A stretch of 10,168 nucleotides of DNA from Candidatus Stahliibacteriota bacterium CG08_land_8_20_14_0_20_40_26 (GTDB lineage: Bacteria; Hydrothermota; UBA3073): contig PEYP01000154.1 in assembly GCA_002774315.1 (NCBI GenBank), positions 1 through 10,168 on the forward strand, in the 5' to 3' direction. Within the stretch, counting starts at the first letter, position 1. Each line of letters begins with the position of its first letter. A program made the translations under genes and the position numbers. This document shows, piece by piece, positions 1-5,295 of the stretch. The notes below the pieces were generated by a model. It saw only the letters and a program-made list of their open reading frames with translations, made no database searches and was not told the DNA's origin.

Positions 1-69
1 TCCAGGTATCAGACCGTAGATTTTTGAATTTAGCAGCTTTGACCCATGGCCTGGTATCTGAATTGCAGA

Positions 70-89
70 TCTACCTATCGGCAGACAGG
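70..89 (-). repeat. Degenerate copy of the 20-base CCTGCCTG-type palindrome
   Basis: Read on the minus strand this matches CCTGCCTGCCGGCAGGCAGG at 16 of 20 positions by hand alignment. Better copies lie at 962-981 and 10140-10159. Identity as a family member is an inference from this partial match. Confidence 0.5.
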
Positions 90-141
90 TAATCCCTGTG
101 CGAAACAGTTGGCTCATAAATAGTCTTGAAAGTCTGACTTG

Positions 142-169
142 ACCCCGCACCTATGCATAGGTGCGGGGT
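142..169. repeat. Perfect 28-base palindrome
   Basis: The left half ACCCCGCACCTATG is followed directly by its exact reverse complement, centred between bases 155 and 156 on ATGCAT. In RNA or single-stranded DNA it would form a GC-rich stem of about 12 bp with a minimal loop. No T-tract follows, so it does not look like a classical terminator. It could be a dispersed palindromic repeat, a dimeric protein binding site or the foot of a transposable element; no second copy exists in the window. Confidence 0.85.
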
Positions 170-202
170 AATCGGTTCCCTTGATGTCCCATTCAAGGTG
201 AT

Positions 203-229
203 TGGCTATCCCGATCGCTCGGGATTCCA
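203..229. repeat. Inverted repeat ATCCCGA/TCGGGAT
   Basis: ATCCCGA (208-214) pairs perfectly with TCGGGAT (219-225) around a TCGC loop, and TGG (203-205) with CCA (227-229) extends the stem across a small internal loop. No U-tract follows. It resembles the short palindromes commonly scattered between genes in genomes of uncultured bacteria (from memory, unchecked). Confidence 0.7.
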
Positions 230-295
230 GTTAGTTATGGGTTCAATCAGGGGGCAGACCCTGACTATTTAAAGAACCTTCTGTTTTTATGTTTA

Positions 296-344
296 CTCTG
301 TTAGATAGTAAACCTCTAACAGGGCAAGGAGGTTTTGCTTTTTT
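296..344 (+). terminator. Terminator-like hairpin with a competing upstream stem
   Basis: AAACCTC (310-316) pairs with GAGGTTT (329-335), and three bases later comes a run of six T (339-344), the layout of an intrinsic terminator. A second stem, CTCTGTTAGA (296-305) with TCTAACAGGG (315-324), uses bases 315-316 that the first stem also needs, so the two are mutually exclusive. The stem is AU-rich and the T-run is not immediately adjacent, so termination is plausible rather than certain. It would end transcripts arriving from upstream; the queH promoter lies downstream of it. Confidence 0.45.
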
Positions 345-354
345 AAAACAAAAA

Positions 355-376
355 TTCTCTGTGTTCTCTGTGGTTA
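355..376 (-). repeat. Tandem 9-mer CACAGAGAA x2 with TAAC flank
   Basis: On the + strand TTCTCTGTG occurs twice in tandem (355-363, 364-372) followed by GTTA. Its reverse complement carries TAACCACAGAG, found exactly again at 4038-4048 on the + strand. This looks like a short dispersed intergenic motif. Confidence 0.6.
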
Positions 377-383
377 TTTTTTC

Positions 384-412
384 TTGACTTTTGCACTGTT
401 TTGTGTTATACT
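384..412 (+). promoter_or_regulatory. Sigma-70-type promoter of queH
   Basis: TTGACT (384-389), a spacer of exactly 17 bases, and TATACT (407-412) give a near-consensus housekeeping promoter. The expected transcription start, about 7 bases after the -10 box, falls at 418-420, only a few bases before the ATG at 423. The transcript would therefore be leaderless or nearly so. Confidence 0.8.
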
Positions 413-422
413 TTGATTGGAG

Positions 423-950
423 ATGACTCTTCTTCATATATGTTGTGCAGCCTGTGCGACTGTCTGTGTGGAGAGATTACGCAAGGATGGATATGATATT
501 ATAGGATATTTCTACAATCCGAACATACAACCCCCCGCTGAATACAATAAAAGATGCAAAGAGGTAGCAAAATTATCAGAGGTAATGGAATTTGAATTAC
601 ACACGGGTGAATATGAATTATCGAGATGGTTTGAGAAGATAAAAGGATTGGAAGATGAACCGGAGAGAGGGAAAAGGTGTGAGGTCTGTTATGAATTACG
701 ATTAGAAGAGACTGCTGTCCTTGCAAAAAAACTTGGTATTAAGCAGTTTACAACTACACTTTCGGTCAGCCCGCACAAGTGCTTTAAAAGGATAAAACTA
801 ATTGGAGAGAAGATTGCGCAAAGACACAACCTCCTATTTCTCCCATGTGATTTTAAAAAGAAAGACGGATTTAAAAGAAGTGTTGAACTATCAAAAGAAT
901 ATAACCTATACAGACAGAGCTACTGTGGATGCATATTCAGCAGAGATTAA
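423..950 (+). CDS. queH: Epoxyqueuosine reductase QueH (DUF208 family)
   Basis: QueH carries out the last step of queuosine synthesis, reducing epoxyqueuosine to queuosine in the wobble position of GUN-anticodon tRNAs; it is the non-cobalamin alternative to QueG. Family signatures are visible along the whole 175 residues: HICCAAC at 5-11, FYNPNIQP at 30-37, EYNKRC at 40-45, RCEVCYELRL at 85-94, TTTLSVSPHK at 110-119, DFKKKDGF at 143-150 and YRQSYCGC at 163-170. The conserved cysteine pairs (7/8, 86/89, 168/170) are the expected iron-sulfur and metal ligands. Length fits the family. I chose the ATG at 423; an in-frame TTG at 417 would add two residues but sits only four bases after the -10 box. 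GGAG directly abuts the ATG, too close for a normal ribosome binding site. The gene has its own promoter, so it is probably monocistronic. Confidence 0.93.
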   Translation: MTLLHICCAACATVCVERLRKDGYDIIGYFYNPNIQPPAEYNKRCKEVAKLSEVMEFELHTGEYELSRWFEKIKGLEDEPERGKRCEVCYELRLEETAVLAKKLGIKQFTTTLSVSPHKCFKRIKLIGEKIAQRHNLLFLPCDFKKKDGFKRSVELSKEYNLYRQSYCGCIFSRD

Positions 951-961
951 ACTTGGACGCA

Positions 962-981
962 CCTGCCTGCCGGCAGGCAGG
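962..981. repeat. Perfect 20-base palindrome CCTGCCTGCCGGCAGGCAGG
   Basis: The 20-mer CCTGCCTGCCGGCAGGCAGG equals its own reverse complement and sits 11 bases after the queH stop. Its GC content contrasts sharply with the AT-rich surroundings. A near copy is at 10140-10159 and a degenerate one at 70-89. No T-run follows, so it is more likely a dispersed palindromic repeat than an intrinsic terminator, although the strong stem could help protect or end the queH transcript. Confidence 0.85.
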
Positions 982-1000
982 AATTAACACAAAAAAGACG

Positions 1001-1048
1001 GTAATTAGGTTGTTGAGTAATTCGTAATTAGGTCATTTGGTAATTAGG
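1001..1048 (+). repeat. Three direct copies of GTAATTAGG
   Basis: GTAATTAGG occurs at 1001-1009, 1024-1032 and 1040-1048, spaced 23 and 16 bases start to start. Just downstream, GACGCTAAGACGC (about 1063-1075) contains a doubled GACGC. The spacing is irregular, so an operator array is less likely than degenerating simple repeat. Confidence 0.6.
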
Positions 1049-1083
1049 CTATTGACACAACGACGCTAAGACGCAATCACGTC

Positions 1084-1110
1084 TTGACTACAATCTAAAA
1101 TCTGTAATCT
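1084..1110 (+). promoter_or_regulatory. Possible promoter before murA
   Basis: TTGACT (1084-1089) is followed after 15 bases by TAATCT (1105-1110). The spacing is shorter than the usual 17, so this is a weak call. If used, transcription would start about 8 bases before the murA ATG. A perfect TTGACA at 1052-1057 lacks a good -10 partner. Confidence 0.35.
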
Positions 1111-1124
1111 TTTATTGACTGCTT

Positions 1125-2372
1125 ATGCACAAATTCGTCATAGAGGGTGGATATTCCCTCAAGGGTGAAGTAAATATTTCCGGTTCAAAAAATGCCACGC
1201 TCCCTATAATTGCTGCAACACTTCTCGCAGAGGGTGCGTCTGTTATTCATAATGTTCCATATCTTAGAGATGTAGATACGATGCTCTCCGTTATGGAGTA
1301 TATGGGAGCAAGGATATCCCGGGAGAAAAATAAACTATTAATTGATACCCGCAATGTAAACAACCCAGAGGCACCGTACGAACTTGTTCGTAAGATGAGG
1401 GCGTCGTTTCTTGTTACAGGACCGCTTATTGCTCGTTATGGAGAAGCAAAGGTTGCAAGACCGGGAGGATGTGCGATAGGACCAAGACCAATAGACGAAC
1501 ATTTGAATGGCTTCAGGACATTGGGAGTAAAAATCACAGAAAGTCATGGATACATAGTTGCAAAAGGAAGACCGGAAGGAGAAGAGATTAATTTGTCAGA
1601 GCGTTCTGTTACCGCAACCGAGAATCTGCTTATGATATCTGTTCTTGCTAAAGGGGAAACAAAAATCATCAATGCTGCTACGGAGCCACATATAATTGAC
1701 TTGGTGAACTTCTTGAATTCTATGGGTGCAAGGATTAAAGAAGCTGATGGGATCTTTTATGTCAAAGGTGTAAAGAAACTCCATCCTACGACCTACGAGA
1801 TTATACCAGACTATCTTGAAGCAGGGACCTTTATGATTGCTTCAGCAATAACATCTGGAGATGTATTTTTACGAGGTGCAATAGCGGAACATTCCACAGC
1901 TGAGATATTAAAACTTGAGGAAATGGGTGTCAAGATAAACAAAGATGCTTCTGGTTTATATGTAAGGGGTAATAAAAGACTTCATTCCTGTGAAATACGG
2001 ACATCTCCCTATCCAGGATTTCCGACAGACCTCCAGCCACAGATATGTTCTTTGCTCTGCCTTGCAAATGGGACAAGTCTTGTGGAGGAGACGATGTACG
2101 AGGACAGATTTAATCATATATCTGAACTCCAGAGGATGGGAGCAGAGATACATATAAATAAAGGAATGATAGTCATAAAGGGCGTTAAAAAACTTGAAGG
2201 TGCAGAGGTTATGGCATCTGATATAAGATGTGGAGCAGCACTGGTTCTTGCTGGTTTAGTCGCTGAAGGAAGGACAGAGGTGCTTCGTGTTTATCATGTC
2301 GATAGAGGATACGAAAAACTTGAAGAGAAGCTTACAGGGTTAGGAGCAGTAATTTCCCGAGAACAATTTTGA
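1125..2372 (+). CDS. murA: UDP-N-acetylglucosamine 1-carboxyvinyltransferase MurA
   Basis: MurA transfers enolpyruvate from PEP to UDP-GlcNAc in the cytoplasm, the first committed step of peptidoglycan synthesis. The 415-residue length is typical of the EPSP-synthase-like fold with two inside-out alpha/beta domains. Visible hallmarks: SGSKNA at 19-24 with the catalytic Lys22 and Asn23; RPGGCAIGPRP at 112-121 with Cys116 in the loop position that binds PEP and is alkylated by fosfomycin; SVTATENLL near 160; PGFPTDLQPQ with the catalytic aspartate around 300; YEDRFNH; and HVDRGYEKLEEKL near the end, holding the conserved C-terminal arginine. Cys rather than Asp at 116 predicts a fosfomycin-sensitive enzyme. 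The ATG at 1125 gives the standard N-terminus, but no Shine-Dalgarno precedes it. ispG follows after 29 bases. The GlmU homologue about 1.8 kb downstream makes the uridylylation step that leads to its substrate. Confidence 0.97.
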   Translation: MHKFVIEGGYSLKGEVNISGSKNATLPIIAATLLAEGASVIHNVPYLRDVDTMLSVMEYMGARISREKNKLLIDTRNVNNPEAPYELVRKMRASFLVTGPLIARYGEAKVARPGGCAIGPRPIDEHLNGFRTLGVKITESHGYIVAKGRPEGEEINLSERSVTATENLLMISVLAKGETKIINAATEPHIIDLVNFLNSMGARIKEADGIFYVKGVKKLHPTTYEIIPDYLEAGTFMIASAITSGDVFLRGAIAEHSTAEILKLEEMGVKINKDASGLYVRGNKRLHSCEIRTSPYPGFPTDLQPQICSLLCLANGTSLVEETMYEDRFNHISELQRMGAEIHINKGMIVIKGVKKLEGAEVMASDIRCGAALVLAGLVAEGRTEVLRVYHVDRGYEKLEEKLTGLGAVISREQF

Positions 2373-2397
2373 AATGATTCCTCGTCGGTCTTATAGT
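2369..2397 (+). promoter_or_regulatory. Promoter between murA and ispG, overlapping the murA stop
   Basis: TTGAAA (2369-2374) overlaps the murA stop codon TGA (2370-2372). After exactly 17 bases comes TATAGT (2392-2397), and the ispG ATG begins only four bases later. The expected start would fall at or just inside the ATG, which points to leaderless initiation or a slightly different start. Read-through from murA is also possible. Confidence 0.55.
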
Positions 2398-2401
2398 TAG
2401 A

Positions 2402-3463
2402 ATGCAGCAAACAAAACAAGTAAATGTTGGAGGTGTAAAGATTGGTGGTAGTGCTCCTGTATCCATTCAATCTATGGTAAAGTCTCCTACAGAGGACATA
2501 GGAAGGGTCGTAGATGAGATACGAAAGCTTGAGAGAGAAGGATGTGATATTGTGAGGATTGCCCTTCCTACAAAAGAGTCGGTGAAGTATATAAAGAAGA
2601 TAAAGAAGGAGACAAGCCTGCCCCTTGTAGCCGATGTACACTTTGATTATAGGATAGCACTTGGTGCGATAGAGCAGGGCATAGACAAGATAAGGATAAA
2701 TCCCGGGAATATAGGTGGAAGAGAGAGACTGAAGGCGGTCGTGAAACTTGCAAAAGAGCATAATATTCCCATAAGGATAGGGGTAAATTCAGGTTCTATA
2801 GAGAGGGATATAGAAAAAAGATACGGACAGACACCCAAGGCACTTACGGAAAGTGTTAGAAGGAATGTAGAAGTACTTGAGGATATGGATTTCACAGATA
2901 TAGTAATATCTGCAAAATCGTCAAACACCTTATTCACGATTGAGACATATAAAAGAATACACGAGAGGGTTTCATATCCCCTCCATCTTGGTGTTACAGA
3001 GGCAGGTCTTACCTTTAATGGCACTGTAAAATCTGCAATAGGTATCGGTTCTTTGCTTGTAGACGGCATAGGAGATACAATAAGAGTTTCGCTTACCGCA
3101 TCATCTGTGGAAGAGGTAAGAGTTGGAATGGAAATACTGTTTGCGCTCGGATTGAGAAAGAGAAATTTTGAGATAATATCTTGTCCCGTGTGTGGAAGAT
3201 GTAGTATTGATGTGGAGAATCTAACAAAGAACCTTAAAAAGAGGTTAGAGCGATTGACGATTGCTGATTACCAGGTGCCTATTAAAATTGCGGTTATGGG
3301 GTGCATTGTTAATGGTCCCGGTGAGGCAAGGGATGCAGATTTTGGGATTACGGGTGGTAAGGGAAAGGGAGTAATATTTAAAACAGGCAAGGTTTTGAAA
3401 ACAGTAAAGGAAGATAAGCTTCTGGATACACTTGTAGATGAAATCCTTGATTATACCGTGTAA
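2402..3463 (+). CDS. ispG: (E)-4-hydroxy-3-methylbut-2-enyl-diphosphate synthase IspG (GcpE)
   Basis: IspG reductively opens the ring of MEcPP to HMBPP, the penultimate step of the MEP isoprenoid pathway, which supplies the undecaprenyl lipid carrier of cell-wall synthesis. The 353-residue protein has the bacterial two-domain layout. The N-terminal TIM barrel carries VSIQSMVKSPTEDI, DIVRIALP, LVADVHFDYRIAL, DKIRINPGNIG, RIGVNSGS and LHLGVTEAG. The C-terminal reductase-like domain carries the [4Fe-4S] ligands Cys261 and Cys264 (CPVCGRC) and Cys301 (MGCIVNGPGEARDAD), with the conserved Glu308. Cys267 is an extra nearby cysteine, probably not a ligand. The insert domain of plant and Chlamydia enzymes is absent. 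No Shine-Dalgarno sequence is present. The ATG at 2402 gives the usual N-terminus (KQVNVGGVKIGG). Expression probably comes from the intergenic promoter, from murA read-through, or both. Confidence 0.97.
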   Translation: MQQTKQVNVGGVKIGGSAPVSIQSMVKSPTEDIGRVVDEIRKLEREGCDIVRIALPTKESVKYIKKIKKETSLPLVADVHFDYRIALGAIEQGIDKIRINPGNIGGRERLKAVVKLAKEHNIPIRIGVNSGSIERDIEKRYGQTPKALTESVRRNVEVLEDMDFTDIVISAKSSNTLFTIETYKRIHERVSYPLHLGVTEAGLTFNGTVKSAIGIGSLLVDGIGDTIRVSLTASSVEEVRVGMEILFALGLRKRNFEIISCPVCGRCSIDVENLTKNLKKRLERLTIADYQVPIKIAVMGCIVNGPGEARDADFGITGGKGKGVIFKTGKVLKTVKEDKLLDTLVDEILDYTV

Positions 3464-3533
3464 AGCACATTTTTCTCTTTATCGTAAACCAAATTTAAGG
3501 TGGCACTTTTACATAAATTCCAAGCATCAAGCA

Positions 3534-3644
3534 CCAAATAACAAACAATATCCAAATTCTAACAACCCAAATTTTAAACTTAAGCTATTTTACCAAAAGG
3601 TATCTGTTTTAGGATTTTGAATTTTGGATTTGTTTGTAATTTGG
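3534..3644. repeat. AT-rich imperfect inverted repeat upstream of panD
   Basis: The left arm (3534-3560, beginning CCAAATAACAAACAA) is nearly the reverse complement of the right arm (3619-3644, ending TTTGTTTGTAATTTGG), about 24 of 27 positions by hand with one gap. The arms enclose about 58 bases. Low-complexity runs of the same CCAAATT/AATTTGG type continue on both sides (about 3515-3658), so the whole 3464-3660 gap is essentially this element. It is either a small non-autonomous mobile element or a simple-sequence foldback. It has no coding capacity. Confidence 0.65.
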
Positions 3645-3666
3645 GATTTGAAATTTTATCCATTCC

Positions 3667-3674
3667 AGGGGGGT
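3667..3674 (+). promoter_or_regulatory. Possible ribosome binding site of panD
   Basis: AGGGGGGT lies immediately before two consecutive ATGs (3675 and 3678). It is the only purine-rich Shine-Dalgarno-like element close to a start in this window, though not a perfect AGGAGG. Spacing favours the second ATG, which also puts the cleavage serine at the standard residue 25. Confidence 0.45.
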
Positions 3675-3677
3675 ATG

Positions 3678-4034
3678 ATGCAGAAGATAATATTAAACTC
3701 TAAAATTCACAGAATGCTTGTTACTAATAAAAATATAAATTACGAAGGTTCAATAGAGATTGATAAAGAGATATTGGATCTCTCTAATATACACGAAGGA
3801 GAAATGGTTCAGGTGGTAAATCTTAATACGGGCGAAAGGTTTGAAACCTATACCATAGCCGGGAAGCCCGGGAGTCGGGTGTGTGCTTTAAACGGGGGAG
3901 CGGCGAGAAAAGGGGAAATAGGGGATCTATTACTTATTATGTCCTATTGTATTATAGATTTAGATAAGATAGAAACACATAAGCCCACAATACTTATAAT
4001 GGGTGAAGGAAATGAAGTAAAGGCAAAAAAATAA
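3678..4034 (+). CDS. panD: Aspartate 1-decarboxylase PanD (pyruvoyl-dependent proenzyme)
   Basis: PanD decarboxylates L-aspartate to beta-alanine for pantothenate and coenzyme A synthesis in the cytoplasm. The 118-residue protein matches the single-domain double-psi beta-barrel proenzyme end to end: KIHR at 9-12 (catalytic Lys9), YEGS at 22-25 containing the Gly24-Ser25 self-cleavage site whose serine becomes the pyruvoyl group, FETYTIAGKPGSR with the substrate-binding arginine, ALNGGAARKGEIGDLLLI, and a C-terminal GEGNEVK. The frame stays open upstream to a TTG at 3624, but those residues lie inside the inverted-repeat zone and are not family-like, so I begin at the second of two adjacent ATGs. 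No panB or panC is nearby. Neighbours are separated by repeat-filled gaps of more than 130 bases, so it is probably a single-gene unit. Confidence 0.95.
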   Translation: MQKIILNSKIHRMLVTNKNINYEGSIEIDKEILDLSNIHEGEMVQVVNLNTGERFETYTIAGKPGSRVCALNGGAARKGEIGDLLLIMSYCIIDLDKIETHKPTILIMGEGNEVKAKK

Positions 4035-4037
4035 TAT

Positions 4038-4087
4038 TAACCACAGAGTGTATAAGAAGTTAGTTTGTTAGTTGGATAGTTTGTTAG
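4038..4087 (+). repeat. Dispersed TAACCACAGAG motif and doubled TAGTTTGTTAG
   Basis: Four bases past the panD stop is TAACCACAGAG (4038-4048), identical to the reverse complement of 366-376. It is followed by two exact copies of TAGTTTGTTAG (4061-4071 and 4077-4087). The rest of the 4035-4171 gap shows nothing convincing; CATAAT at 4155-4160 could be a -10 box for the next gene but lacks a good -35 partner. Confidence 0.55.
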
Positions 4088-4171
4088 ACTTTAATAAACG
4101 AAACAACTTTTCGTTCTTGTGATAATCTCGTGAAAATCTTGTGGTTTATTAACACATAATTTAGATAACCT

Positions 4172-5092
4172 ATGTTTTCAGTAGTCATACTTGCCGCAGG
4201 AGTGGGGAAGAGGTTTCATTCTAAAATCCCGAAGGTTTTTCACTTGATATGTGGAAGACCTATGGTATCGTATATAGTTGATGCAGTTAAGGAGCTTAAC
4301 CCACACAGAGTTGTTATGGTTGTGCAGAAAGGTAAAAGACCCGATATTGACGGTGTGGAATTTGCTATCCAAAAGGCACCAAGAGGCACGGGTGATGCAT
4401 TGCTTTCTGCAGAGGCTCCAGTTGGTGGAGAACAAAATATCCTTGTACTACCTGGAGATGTTCCACTCATTACTTCCTCTACTCTCCTTTCTTTGGGCAA
4501 AGCGCATAGAAAAAAATCCTGTACAATTCTTACAATACTTCTTGAAAACCCTGCGTCGTACGGCAGGATAGTAAAAGATGGAGATAAGGTCGTAAAAATC
4601 GTGGAGGAAAGAGACGCCACTTTGAAGGAAAAAGAGATAAAAGAAGTTAATACAGGCATATATATGTTCGAAACGTCCGCAGTATTTGAATCTCTTAAAG
4701 ATCTGAATCCTGACAATGCTCAGGGAGAATATTACCTTACAGATGTAATTGGTAATATGAGAAGTAAGGGATATAAAATAGGAACATTTATTGTCGAGAA
4801 TCGTTCGGAAGTTATTGGAGTAAATGATCGTTCTACACTTTCGTATGTGAATGGAATTATGCAGAAGAGAATTATAAAGAGACATCAACTGAAAGGTGTA
4901 ACTATCTCTCCACCTGTTGCAATTGATTATGATGTCAAAATAGGTAATGATACTATAATTTACCCTTTTACGGCAATATACGGAAAAACTACTATTGGAG
5001 AAGCATGTACAATAGGCCCGAATGTTGTTATTGACAACTCCAATATACCTCCCGGAACGGTTATAAAACCATTTACTGAGGTGAGAGAGTAA
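4172..5092 (+). CDS. glmU: GlmU-type N-acetylglucosamine-1-phosphate uridylyltransferase, short form lacking the acetyltransferase site
   Basis: The N-terminal Rossmann-like nucleotidyltransferase domain makes UDP-GlcNAc from UTP and GlcNAc-1-phosphate, the substrate of MurA. Expected signatures are all present: LAAGVGKRFHSKIPKVFH at 7-24, Gln67 and GTGDAL at 72-77, PGDVPL at 94-99 with metal-binding Asp96, YGRIV at 130-134, VEERDAT at 144-150, EVNTGIY at 158-164, EYYLTDVI at 186-193 and GVND at 216-219 with metal-binding Asn218. A linker helix follows, then hexapeptide-repeat turns from about 243 (KIGNDTIIYP, TIGEACTIGPNVVI). The protein ends at 306, whereas bifunctional GlmU is about 450 residues. 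The helix part carrying the acetyltransferase residues is missing, and the DNA after the stop is a tandem repeat rather than a broken extension. It may use GlcNAc-1-P made by a separate acetyltransferase, or act on another sugar phosphate. No Shine-Dalgarno is visible. Confidence 0.88.
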   Translation: MFSVVILAAGVGKRFHSKIPKVFHLICGRPMVSYIVDAVKELNPHRVVMVVQKGKRPDIDGVEFAIQKAPRGTGDALLSAEAPVGGEQNILVLPGDVPLITSSTLLSLGKAHRKKSCTILTILLENPASYGRIVKDGDKVVKIVEERDATLKEKEIKEVNTGIYMFETSAVFESLKDLNPDNAQGEYYLTDVIGNMRSKGYKIGTFIVENRSEVIGVNDRSTLSYVNGIMQKRIIKRHQLKGVTISPPVAIDYDVKIGNDTIIYPFTAIYGKTTIGEACTIGPNVVIDNSNIPPGTVIKPFTEVRE

Positions 5093-5093
5093 A

Positions 5094-5170
5094 ATGTTGA
5101 GATGTGAGATGTGAAATGTGTGATGTTAAATGTGAAATGTTAAATGTGAAATGTTAAATGTTGAATGTAA
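5094..5170 (+). repeat. Heptanucleotide tandem repeat, 11 units of (A/G)ATGT(T/G)A
   Basis: Starting two bases after the glmU stop, seven-base units such as GATGTGA, AATGTTA and AATGTGA follow without interruption for 77 bases. The central units alternate AATGTGA/AATGTTA, suggesting expansion of a 14-base double unit. Units at the edges are more degenerate. In length and purity it behaves like a minisatellite that could vary between strains. All reading frames are repetitive and none resembles a protein. Confidence 0.85.
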
Positions 5171-5212
5171 TGAAATGTTTCAGATAGAGATTTTAATTGG
5201 CGGAATACAATG

Positions 5213-5236
5213 ACTTAATAACTTAATTACTTAATG
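5213..5236 (+). repeat. Three tandem octamers ACTTAAT(A/T/G)
   Basis: ACTTAATA, ACTTAATT and ACTTAATG follow each other directly. This is a second, separate short tandem repeat within the same gap. The remainder (5237-5295) shows no clear promoter; GATAAA at 5289-5294 is only a weak -10 candidate. Confidence 0.65.
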
Positions 5237-5295
5237 ACTATTTCATGGTTATTGGTCTTTTGTCTTCGGTTTGTAGCGTTAGTTAAAAGATAAAT

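Larger units (their letters stand above)
1..383. other. Non-coding, hairpin-rich leader region
   Basis: No credible coding frame is visible here on either strand; the one open minus-strand frame (243-437) has low-complexity composition, resembles nothing I know and runs across the queH promoter. The stretch is instead a succession of inverted repeats: a degenerate copy of a 20-base palindrome (70-89), a small AAGTC-T-GACTT hairpin (130-140), a perfect 28-base palindrome (142-169), a 6-bp stem CCTTGA/TCAAGG (179-198), a 7-bp stem ATCCCGA/TCGGGAT extended by TGG/CCA (203-229), a 6-bp stem TCAGGG/CCCTGA (247-264) and a pair of competing stems (296-335). It may be a landing zone for palindromic elements, a remnant of a REP/IS200-type element, or a structured RNA; the sequence alone does not decide. 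Confidence 0.6.

Noticed and set aside
225..265. GGGTTCAATC resembling a tRNA T-arm
   Set aside because: No matching acceptor, anticodon or D-arm could be assembled around it.
278..345. preQ1 riboswitch ahead of queH
   Set aside because: The conserved core of the small preQ1-I class is not present, and the queH promoter is downstream of the structured region.
355..376. CRISPR-like repeats in the intergenic gaps
   Set aside because: None of the repeated units has the length, regular spacing or spacer structure of a CRISPR array, and no cas gene is present.
243..437. Open minus-strand frame of 64 residues before queH
   Set aside because: It spans the terminator-like hairpin and the queH promoter, has low-complexity composition and resembles no protein family I know.
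802..987. + strand 61-residue frame overlapping the end of queH
   Set aside because: It lies almost wholly inside queH in another frame and ends by translating the 20-base palindrome; no independent support.
3624..3677. Upstream TTG start extending panD by 18 residues
   Set aside because: The added residues derive from the AT-rich inverted repeat, do not resemble PanD, and would displace the self-cleavage serine from its standard position.
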